From the NCBI RefSeq assembly GCF_026262505.1, contig NC_067208.1:14765962-14829961 (forward strand): 64,000 nucleotides of DNA, in the 5' to 3' direction. Shown here piece after piece: positions 56,161-64,000 of the stretch; position 1 is the stretch's first letter; each line of letters opens with the position of its first letter. Below the pieces are notes generated by a model. It ran no database searches, had not been told where the DNA came from, and saw only the letters and a program-made list of their open reading frames with translations. The position numbers and the translations under genes are program-made. This DNA comes from Trichomonas vaginalis G3 (lineage: Eukaryota; Parabasalia; Trichomonadida; Trichomonadidae).

Positions 56161-57290
56161 TGGTGAATGTTTTCTCAAAGACTCGACATGAAGATGATGG
56201 AGTCATTCGGGAACATGCAGAACAGGACAAATTGTTAGTGTCCAATTACAGCAGGAAAATCATTGATTTTAAGCTTCGTTTAAGAATTCCTGTTAGAAGA
56301 TTCCTTCCATTAGAAGCTATTCGATTTATTCCAGCTTTTGCAGAAACATTCAGCTTAAAGTAAAGTTCAGTAGCGACGCCTTACAATGCACATCTATTCT
56401 GTAAATGATATCATTGCTTTCAATCCAACCTTTAAAGTGCATTTGCTTCAGATTCAAATCCACCGACAAATAAATTTGTTCCATGGAATGAACCATTCAC
56501 TATGATAACGAAGGCAGTAGAAGCTAGTGGAACAGTTACTATTACAACTGTAACCCAGCAACTATTTCGAACAAAGATGGATTTTAATGAATGTTTCATT
56601 CATCCAAAGTCATTCTCTTTAGACCCTAACATTTATACAGAACTTGTAGAACATTATACAAACGAGGCTTTATGTTTTCCTGTTAAAGTTATGGATTGGA
56701 TTCCTATGGACGGTTCATTCTCAAAGAATACAGATAGTTCAAGTGCAACATTTACAGCGCTTATACGCCTATTAATGTTAAAAGTATTTGGGCACTATTT
56801 AGAAAGAAAGACAACTATTATGTTAATTTTGAGAACCCTAAGTTTAAAATATCTTCAGCTTTCCATGGGAGCTTATGGAAATATTGCCTGCAGAACCTGA
56901 AAAATCATATGGACCTGTATTTTATTAAATGGTTGCGAACGCTTGCAATAAAAACAATGATATGATAGGATTTAATGAAGATGTTATGAGGTCATTGGTG
57001 GATGATGGTAGTGTGGAACATAAATGGGATAGCTATGACAACACACATTTCTTATGTGGTTTCAACAGAAGTGGACTTTTGCTTCCAACAAGGTCAAACA
57101 TCTACTGCTCCAATAACATACAAATTGTCTGTTAAAGGACCTATTGAACTAGCAACTGAAAACGTACCAAAGCCACTTATTGGATTTATGAGGGATTGTT
57201 GCTTTGCCATTCAGGTGCGTGCTAATGGAATCCCAATAATAAGATGAGATGACTATAACTTAGCTACGGACGACAGTGAGGAATAAAGGA
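56161..57290 (+). pseudogene. Maverick major capsid protein fragment
   Basis: Inverted copy of the 3' three quarters of 5005-6585; lacks the 5' end at the GT-rich junction. Broken, several breaks. Landmarks: RIPVRRFLPLEAIRFIPAFA and MDGSFSKNTDSSSATFTA. Confidence 0.75.
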
Positions 57291-57313
57291 ATGAACCTTT
57301 TTAAAGCTTATAA

Positions 57314-57770
57314 ATGAGTTCTTCATCAAGCTCTCGCGAACCTTCACCATCTATGAAACAAACTTTACCAAACGATTATGGAGCACCTATTGAATATTTC
57401 TTACGAGCTGCACAATGGCAAAGAGCAGTTTCACCAAGGTTAGGTGTTCCACCAGCTCCTGTCAAAAATAGCATTTGGTCAAGTCCTTATATAAGATATG
57501 GTCTCCCACTAGGTTTGCTAGCTACAGCAGGAGCAGTTATGATGTTGAAAAGAAATAAAGCAAATGTTGTAAATAATACTGAAGTAGCTGAAGTTAAACA
57601 AACTCCAACACATTCGCCAAACCAACGCCTTCACAAGCAAAACCTTCAATAACTCCTGAACCTATGGAAGTACAAACCCTCTTCAAAAGTCAACTCCTAA
57701 ACCGACTCCAACATTTAAACCAGAACCTACTCCTCAAATAAATCGTAAAACTCCTGCGTTTCCTTACTGA
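57314..57770 (+). pseudogene. Maverick single-membrane-segment protein, broken copy
   Basis: Starts at ATG 57314. Ser-rich N terminus (SSSSSSREPSPS), the PYIRYGLPLGLLATAGAVMM membrane segment and KRNK. Open for 112 codons, then broken (about one or two breaks) before the matching stop at 57770. Copy of 4532-4981. Confidence 0.6.
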
Positions 57771-57818
57771 AAAAATAACGTTATTTTTATTTAATATTAA
57801 AATTTTTATTTGATTGAA

Positions 57819-58037
57819 ATGACGACTAAAGTCACTGAAGCAATGAAACAAAAGTTTTTGGTAGAATACATTAAATCAGGAGCGGTTCCAGAAGGTTTTT
57901 ACGTTCATACTATGAAGGACGGTAGAGTTCAGTTTAGAAAGATAAAGCAACCATTAGATAAAGAAGGAATTTTGAGAAAGATTAAACTTCATGAGGACAA
58001 CATTGCTGAACTTAAGAAGAAGCTTGAAGAGTTATAA
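57819..58037 (+). CDS. Small Lys-rich Maverick protein, RK.K.PL family
   Basis: 72 residues from ATG 57819, after AATTTTTATTTGATTGAA. Core EGFYVHTMKDGRVQFRKIKQ then PL, followed by a charged helix (HEDNIAELKKKLEEL). Shortest member of the family. The frame looks whole, unlike its copy at 4270-4483. Confidence 0.6.
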   Translation: MTTKVTEAMKQKFLVEYIKSGAVPEGFYVHTMKDGRVQFRKIKQPLDKEGILRKIKLHEDNIAELKKKLEEL

Positions 58038-58707
58038 AGCAATGAATTCAACAGGGTGAAAAAAGAGGTGAAAAAAGAGGTGACATCTCACCGCTTCACC
58101 TAAATTTATTTTTGCGCTATGTTTTCATACGTGTGGGAGTGGTGATATCATTAATTTTTTATTTTACTGAAAATTTTTATTTGGATGTAAATGACAGAAC
58201 AAAAGCAACTCATACAAATCGAAAAATATAACAAACATACATTTAAACATTTATTCTTCCTTCCTGAGCATAACATGTTCTTTCAAATACATCCGAGACC
58301 AGTTGACTTTTCATTGACTGTGTATAAAGATAGAAATAGTTATATCATTAAACCATACGATGACGAAGGTAAGTTATGTAAATTGTACGTTAAGAAGTTA
58401 GAGAAAGTTTATGGCTTCAAGTATGACTACAATAGGGTTAACACTGATGATGAAGATATTGAGGAAATTTATGAGAACATTAGTGAAGTCGTTAGTGAGA
58501 ACGATAGTGAGAACGTTTATTTTTTACATTAGTGAGTTCGTTAGTGAAGTCATTTATGTGTCAGATGGTTTTGTAAATATTTAAGGTTAAGTTAGTGTTG
58601 TCGTTTGTGTTGTAAAATATACGTTAACGGTTTCGTAAAGTGTCAAAACCGCTAAGTGGTGTACGGAGGCGCGCAGTGCCACCATACCCAACATAACCAT
58701 ACTAACT
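58022..58707. repeat. Segment shared in direct orientation with 24785-25467
   Basis: Nearly identical copy including the dyad at 58066-58101, the gene at 58191 and the double hairpin at 58648-58680. Similarity ends at ACATAACCATACTAACT as in the other copy. Confidence 0.9.
58191..58532 (+). CDS. Small Maverick protein (copy of 24950-25234)
   Basis: 113 residues from ATG 58191, preceded by AATTTTTATTTGGATGTAA. Same protein as 24950-25234 with a longer C-terminal end rich in Ser/Glu/Asn (EVVSENDSENVY) encoded by GTGAGAACG-like repeats. Function unknown. Confidence 0.6.
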   Translation: MTEQKQLIQIEKYNKHTFKHLFFLPEHNMFFQIHPRPVDFSLTVYKDRNSYIIKPYDDEGKLCKLYVKKLEKVYGFKYDYNRVNTDDEDIEEIYENISEVVSENDSENVYFLH

Positions 58708-58805
58708 ACAGGGTCTTTCATATCGTTCAAAAGTGTGTAAAGTCCTTTACATGAAATAAAGTCTATATTATTTTTCTTCAAACATCTTTCAAGAAGTTTT
58801 GACAT
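58708..58805 (-). pseudogene. Fragment of a small Maverick gene
   Basis: From ATG 58805: SKLLERCLKKNNIDFISCKG then LYTLLNDMKDPV, similar to the N-terminal half of 21011-21280. Ends where the shared segment begins. Fossil fragment. Confidence 0.45.
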
Positions 58806-58811
58806 TTTTAC

Positions 58812-59380
58812 TTAGCAAGTAAATTTTAATGAAATGTTGTGGTCGTCAAATATTTTTATGACGTCTGGGAAACTATATTTTAAGTTCAACGTTTCACCTC
58901 CTTTCATAACGTATATCTTGTCAATGACATTATATGAAACACCACAGCAAGCAATGTCGGGTTCTATTTCTTTGATGTTTATATCGTCTGCCTCTGTCAA
59001 AAGTTTCAATAGTTCTTTCAAAACTTCACGAGGTGCGATGACATATGAGTTCACTTTTACAGGGTTGTNNNNNNNNNNNNNNNNNNNNNNNNNGGGTTGT
59101 GTTCGACCAAGTTTAACATTATACCTAAAGCTTGACAAATCTTCTCCTGAGTTTTAAGTTTGTCTTTCAGTTGCATGTAGTCATTTCGAATATCTGCAAC
59201 AGAACTTAAGTCTCTGCTAACTTCAGGATATGTTGGTTGTTCTTTTACAGGAACTATTGTTATACCATCTTCGTCTTCGTATGGTTTCCCCACTTCAACA
59301 TCTCTGTCTTTGACATTGACAACAACACTTTGACTGTTTGTTTGAGTTGGTGAATTTAACTTCACATCTGCCACCGCCAT
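58812..59380 (-). CDS. Conserved Maverick protein (family of 21277-21777), with sequence gap
   Basis: From ATG 59380, interrupted by 25 N at 59069-59093, so the protein is incompletely known. The N-terminal part is polar with a coiled-coil-prone segment (DYMQLKDKLKTQEKICQALG); the C-terminal part has EPDIACCGVSY and LNLKYSFPD, shared with 21277-21777. Function unknown. Convergent with the fragment at 58708 by only a few nt. Confidence 0.5.
59069..59093. other. Assembly gap of 25 N
   Basis: 25 N inside a reading frame; GGGTTGT occurs on both sides, so the gap may be a misjoined short overlap. Confidence 0.95.
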
Positions 59381-59442
59381 TAAAACTTTTGAAACACTTA
59401 CGCTTCTATTTTTCGAAATGACATTTTACTTAGAATAAAAAG

Positions 59443-59757
59443 ATGGACGTATTTGAGTATCTCTTCGAATTGAAGCAGAACAAAGTTTACACACACAAAC
59501 AATACAAGTTCATTGACAGAATAGTTCTTTACACAAACAATGGAAAATGTTATAGAATAGCAGTCTTTGCTGAACCAAAATATTTTCATAAAGCAAAGAA
59601 AGTTGGTATAACTGAAATGGTGAAAGTTCTTGACGTTGACAAAAATATAACAAAAAACTGACCGATATTTCTAAAGGTAAGTTTATAATACAATACTATG
59701 TCAAAACTGGCGTACTGTCAATATTTGACGGAGAGAAGTCAGTTCAAGAACAACTTA
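59443..59757 (+). pseudogene. Small Maverick protein, broken
   Basis: ATG 59443 starts a basic, aromatic protein (VFEYLFELKQNKVYTHKQY) of unknown family, 26 nt after a T-rich stretch. Broken, about one break. Its 3' end overlaps the convergent capsid locus. Confidence 0.4.
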
Positions 59758-61366
59758 CTGACCTGCTGCCAAAATCTGCTCGATGGAAGCTGTCGTTATG
59801 CCAATCTGAGGAGCCCCAGCAGGTTTCATCGAACGAATTTTCAAAAGAGCATCTTCCGTGAAAAGTGCTATTGGTTTTGTAAACTTCTTTGCTTTCAATT
59901 CATCTGGACCGTCTCTGTCACCAGTATATTGTATTTGAACTGTACCAACAGTTGAAATACCACCCATAAAGTCTTCTGAGTCAGCAAATGGAATGCCAAG
60001 CCAAAGTTTGAACGGTCTCCATTTGTATATTGAGTTTTTTGACCTCCTGTATGAGTCCATACTTTCACATATGGCATAATAGAATTTTGCATTTTCAGGG
60101 TTAATGGTTGTTGTGTGAAGTTGTTGTTAAAGTTCATAGCATCTAATGTCAAGTTGTATGACCTCATATCTTCAACTGTAGAATATTCTTCTCTTGGATA
60201 ATATTTGCCATCTATGTTTATATGATATTTAATACCGGGGTTGTTAGAAACAAGAATAGTCATTTATAGTTCGTCTGAACAGTACAAACATAGTATCTGC
60301 ATGTTTCATTGCAGTTGTTAAAGCAATATCTGTTCTTGCACCTGGGTCAGCACTTTGGTTTCCAACTTCACCTGCAAAGTCTTTGACAGATATTTGGTGT
60401 ATAGGGAACATAAGTGGAACTGCAATATATTTGGCAGCTAAAGCATTTGAAATATCTGGGTCCAACATATAGACTGCAAGTCTGCTTTCTATTCTCTTGC
60501 ATTCAAACTTTTCGCATGTGAACTTAACTGGGTCCCAAGCAGTTCCAGCAGCATTGAAATAATAGTTTACTTCAGTGTTGAAGTTTGAGAAACCAAAGTC
60601 TAAGTCAACTTTGTCTTTGCAAAATTCGGCGAATGACGTTTGATTCGCCCCCTTTACGTCTGTAAGAGTGAATGGGTCTTGTGTTGGTGCAATGACTAAG
60701 TTATTTTTGCTTGGGGTGAGTTCGATAGAAATCTTACCTGCCCAGTTTGGCAAGTATCTTAAAAACCTGAAGATGAGGAAAGATGACAAAGGAACTCTAA
60801 GTTTCAATTTTACTTTGGTTACTGCTGCTGCAGTTTGTCCAGAAAGGTTAACATAAACTCCTGGAACGTTAGGGTCAAGTCTTCTTATTTTCTCAATGGT
60901 GGCGTACTGGTCTGTTTGTTCTCTAGCTTGTGGTTGTTACTGAGTTTCTCAAAGCGAACCATTCATAGTTTGCCCATGTTACTGTTTGGACTAAGTCAGA
61001 GTTAGAATATATCTTATATCCCATGAAAACTTCTGGAGCATATTGGTATCCGACATAGAAAATTCCATTGCAACCTTTCTTGTCAGACAACTTGGCAGAA
61101 GGTTTTATTTCAATGTCTTGTTCCACGTATAAGAAAGAGTTGTCAATAGAAATAATATGAAACCTGTCGCATGCAATATCTACTGTTGTTGAAGAACCTT
61201 CTCCAAACTCACCTACGTTTCCATAAGAAACAGCAGTTGTATATTCGTAAGTTCCAGGAACTATTTCTGACCTTCTAATGGCATTGTCGCATTCGTTATA
61301 CCATTCGGAAACATTTCCATTCATGGCATCCAAAACTGTTGGCGTTATATTCTGAGCGGCGTACAT
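59755..61366 (-). pseudogene. Maverick major capsid protein, third version, broken
   Basis: From ATG 61366. It has LRVPLSSFLIFRFLRYLPNW in the middle, parallel to RRFLILNNIRFLPAF in 50896-52584, and an N-terminal part with a jelly-roll-like strand pattern. Distinctly diverged from the other two versions. Broken, about three breaks. Confidence 0.65.
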
Positions 61367-61398
61367 TTCATATGGGTAAAAATATAGAATAGTTGGAT

Positions 61399-63612
61399 TT
61401 ATATGTCATAATAGAACCCACGTGGACCAAGCTTTACTTTCTTCCTGACTGAGTTTTTAACTCTTCTTTTTCCTTCATTGCCACTACTTTCACTAGATGA
61501 AGTTACTTCTTCACTACTTTCTCCAACTCTTCTTCTTTGGTGTCGCTTTGGTAACTTGCCCTCTGCTTCAAGTTGTTGCATCTTTGCCTCATGTTCATCT
61601 AGTATGTTGCAAATTTCCCATGTCCTTTTTGCCTTTGGGCTCTGGTCGCCCATCTCAGGTAACCTATATCCTAGAAAGAGTTTGGCATAGTTTGTATTTG
61701 AGTCTTCGCGTATTGTTTGCATGACTCTTTCCTGAGTTTGCGGTTCAAGCTCTTCAAACAGTGCCTGTCCATATGGAATAAGCTCGTTTCCAAATATATG
61801 TTTTTGTAGCCATTCTGGTTTTCTTTCCATGTTACCAACAATATCTTTTGTGAATGGGAAAGCTTCTACCCAATCTTTCAGTCTTGCGTCATTTATTTCC
61901 GTAGTTGGTTTTATTTTGTCAAGGAACATGTTTTTCAATACTAACATTTCATTTGGTACTGTCCATTTGAGTTTTCTTAAATATTCATCCCTTCTCGATT
62001 CATCGCCTGCAAAGTAAGTTTTTATGACATTTTGTAAACTTTCGTTTGCAAGGTCATGTACAATAGGTTCTCTTCCTTCTCTGTCCCTAACTCTCTTTCT
62101 AAACTCTTCACCAAATATACCATCTTTATGGTTCTGTGTAGTTCTTTGAGATAAATGTTCTAGAACGTCAGGTGTTATATTTCCATCAGCCATGTTCATT
62201 TCATACTGGTCCAAAATATCTGCATCTTTCATATCTTTCAATGGCATTAAAGCCGCGCTTAAAATACCAGCTATATCTCGTTCACCATTCACTTCCATTG
62301 CGTCTACAACTTCTTGGAATTGAGGTTGTAAGTTTATGAACCACCTATCCGGATTAGCTTTATGACCCCATCTCATTGTAGTTCCATAGTCTGCAGAAAC
62401 AAAAGTAGGTCTGTTTCCATCTTGGCTAGGTTCTGAATGAACTTTAAACAATGTTTCATTTTTATATGTTTTCTTGAAATTTAACCTTTTATTTTCACCG
62501 AGTTCATCCAAAGATTGAACGTTAAATGCTCGTAAGTAAAAAGGGTTGTTGTATTTGTGTACATTTTCTTTCAGTACTTCCATTCTATGCTGAATATTTT
62601 CATCTGGTGTTGGAGTCTTTTGTATGTCGGTGAAAATTTTTCGATATTCTTCTACTGTGTCAGCCGAATTTTTTTTAGACTCTTGGAAAGATTCCATATT
62701 CTTCGCATACACTTGTTGAGGGTCAAGATTTTCCGGCTGTTCCAAATCTTCATCTAGTTCTGTGAGGTTAGTTTCCAAAGGAGGGACTTGTTCGTTTCCT
62801 TCAGGCTCTTCTAGCTGTTGTTGCTGAACTATTTCTTCCATGTCTGGTTGTATCTGAACTTCTTCCTGTGGAGTTTCTTGTACCTCATCTGCTGGCATTT
62901 CATATATTCCGAGACCGTTTTCAACAAGTTCCCTATCTAAGTCATCCGGACTCATAAACCTTTCTTCTTTCGTTCCGTCTCTATTTTTTACGCGTTTCAT
63001 GAAGAGAGTTGAATTGTTATTTAGCTCTGACACCAAATATCTCGGAGTAAATTCATCCATGTCATTTGGATGATATGCTATTAAATCATATCCCTTAGCG
63101 AGCTTGTATTTTCCAGGTTTGAGATTATATCTGATTTGGTGCTGAGCCATAAAGCTAAATAGGTTCGGGTCAGTATTTCCTTCCTTGAACTTTCTAATAG
63201 CTTCTTTATATCTGTCACTAAAGTCAAGAGTATCTGGGTAACCATACTCTTCCTTCAGCATTTTTAAGAATTCTTGGTTTCCTTGTTCTCTACTTCTTTT
63301 ATGTCCTTGCTCTGTTTGTGGTTGTTGTTGTGCAGGGTTTTGAACTGTTGGTTGTTGTGTTGGTTGTGCTGGATTTTGAACTGTTGGTTGTGGTTGTTGT
63401 TGTGCTGGTTGTGGAGGTGGTTGTTGTGCTGGTTGTTGTGTTGGTTGTTGTGTTGGTTTTGGTGCATGCCTGTGTCTATGTCCATGTGACGATGTAAATG
63501 TTTTAGGTAGTCCTGGTGCAGGTGCTTCTCTTGGAGGGTTTGGTGGTATATAAGTTCCACTAGCTAGTATATAAGTTCCACCAGCTGGTATATAAGTTCC
63601 ACCAGCTGGCAC
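61399..63612 (-). CDS. Large Pro/Gln-rich Maverick protein, 5' end uncertain
   Basis: Open for about 737 codons down to a stop at 61399; the first codon shown is not ATG and coding-like sequence continues upstream, so the 5' part is broken or partial. N-terminal GGTYIPAGGTYI repeats, then a His-rich patch (SSHGHRHRHAPKP) and long PTQQPAQQP repeats, an acidic Gln-rich linker, a folded-looking C-terminal half, and a basic Ser-rich end (RRRVGESSEEVTSSSESS, then KRRVKNSVRKKVK) that looks like a nuclear localisation signal. No family recognised. Confidence 0.55.
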   Translation of the reverse strand: MPAGGTYIPAGGTYILASGTYIPPNPPREAPAPGLPKTFTSSHGHRHRHAPKPTQQPTQQPAQQPPPQPAQQQPQPTVQNPAQPTQQPTVQNPAQQQPQTEQGHKRSREQGNQEFLKMLKEEYGYPDTLDFSDRYKEAIRKFKEGNTDPNLFSFMAQHQIRYNLKPGKYKLAKGYDLIAYHPNDMDEFTPRYLVSELNNNSTLFMKRVKNRDGTKEERFMSPDDLDRELVENGLGIYEMPADEVQETPQEEVQIQPDMEEIVQQQQLEEPEGNEQVPPLETNLTELDEDLEQPENLDPQQVYAKNMESFQESKKNSADTVEEYRKIFTDIQKTPTPDENIQHRMEVLKENVHKYNNPFYLRAFNVQSLDELGENKRLNFKKTYKNETLFKVHSEPSQDGNRPTFVSADYGTTMRWGHKANPDRWFINLQPQFQEVVDAMEVNGERDIAGILSAALMPLKDMKDADILDQYEMNMADGNITPDVLEHLSQRTTQNHKDGIFGEEFRKRVRDREGREPIVHDLANESLQNVIKTYFAGDESRRDEYLRKLKWTVPNEMLVLKNMFLDKIKPTTEINDARLKDWVEAFPFTKDIVGNMERKPEWLQKHIFGNELIPYGQALFEELEPQTQERVMQTIREDSNTNYAKLFLGYRLPEMGDQSPKAKRTWEICNILDEHEAKMQQLEAEGKLPKRHQRRRVGESSEEVTSSSESSGNEGKRRVKNSVRKKVKLGPRGFYYDI

Positions 63613-63620
63613 ATATGTTC
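63310..63620 (-). repeat. Pro/Gln codon repeats and 21-bp tandem units
   Basis: GTTGTTGTGCTGGTTGTGG-type repeats (63310-63460) encode Pro-Gln-Gln blocks; TATATAAGTTCCACCAGCTG plus G is repeated three times at 63549-63615 and encodes GGTYIPA. Both are multiples of three, consistent with expansion under coding constraint. Confidence 0.8.
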
Positions 63621-64000
63621 CATCTGCAGCGTAATGTCCTACCTGACTTTTCGTTTTTAAGAAAGCATTTACTAGGTCTGTTTTGGTCTGTGTAACTCTT
63701 TTTCTTGACTTTCCACAACAGTTGCTCTAACGGCGTCATAGGCACTTTGAACTGCCTGTCTCGTTGCTGCATCTGTTATTTTCGTCATATTTTGTGCTAC
63801 TTCTCTAACTCTTTGTCGAAACCTTCAGATTCAGTTTCTTTCCAGATGAGAAGTCGTTTCACTAGTTCACCTTACTATGAAGAGCTTCGAAGGCATTCTT
63901 AAGTCAGCATCATTAAAGCTTCATTTGAACTGTCTTCATCCGCTTGTATTTTTGTCCTTATTTGACCCTATAAGTTGGGCTGCTTTAGCGTTGGCTTGGG
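63621..64000. other. Maverick sequence at the window edge, no clear gene
   Basis: Minus-strand coding-like sequence upstream of the large protein (TDAATRQAVQSAYDAVRATV is readable in one frame), but no intact start is visible and it runs to the edge. Confidence 0.5.

Larger units (their letters stand above)
56150..64000. mobile_element. Further Maverick/Polinton material, runs off the right end
   Basis: It begins with an inverted copy of the 4225-6170 segment, continues with a direct copy of 24785-25467, then a different set (conserved CCG protein, capsid version three, large Pro/Gln-rich protein). Two capsid versions in 8 kb imply at least two elements joined. Most genes are broken (about ten breaks). 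Confidence 0.7.

Noticed and set aside
56015-56245. Minus-strand His/Thr-rich frame at the junction
   Set aside because: It is a translation of GT-rich filler and lacks conservation.
61478-63489. Plus-strand frames opposite the large Pro/Gln-rich protein, one rich in Leu/Cys/Trp
   Set aside because: They are antisense shadows of CAA/CCA codon repeats, without a start context.

Overview
The window looks like nuclear DNA of Trichomonas vaginalis or a close trichomonad. It is AT-rich and compact. The host genes have start codons 6-10 nt downstream of a trichomonad-type initiator (TCAYW). Most of the sequence is Maverick/Polinton DNA, whose recognisable parts are protein-primed-type PolB, retroviral-like integrase, A32-like packaging ATPase, double-jelly-roll capsid and penton-like proteins.

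Layout. 1-4124 is an indel-rich reverse-complement copy of 43070-46945 (part of a USP gene, a CK1 gene and a Maverick terminus); it ends at a 100-N gap. 4225-43818 is a roughly 40-kb Maverick region that holds two sets of replication and packaging genes: set 1 about 4.2-24.8 kb, set 2 about 25.6-43.4 kb. A terminal inverted repeat (TIR) is visible at 43070-43818. 43842-50755 is host sequence with four genes: casein kinase 1, a ubiquitin-specific protease, a Fringe-like type II membrane glycosyltransferase and a 4EHP-like eIF4E. About 50756-56000 is the end of another Maverick (capsid to polymerase). A GT-rich junction at 56.0-56.16 kb leads into further Maverick material, partly in inverted orientation, which runs off the right end.

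How the element genes fit together. PolB, an SF3 helicase and a possible single-strand binding protein form a replication set. The integrase would insert the element. Capsid, penton-like, fibre and ATPase genes form a virion set. KilA-N, GIY-YIG, HNH and Dam-like methyltransferase genes are accessory. Many element genes are broken; others have open frames. They are described here as fossils.

The most unusual signal is a family of paired GC-rich hairpins with exactly 3-nt loops. They occur between genes, in the TIR and in frame inside Maverick genes, and they resemble the double-hairpin elements known from fungal mitochondrial DNA. Other structure worth attention: GAATTC-centred palindromes whose arms vary while staying complementary, intergenic arrays that match a KilA-N coding segment, a recurrent AGGTGA dyad at gene 3' ends, very short divergent promoters, and a tRNA-like A-box/B-box sequence.
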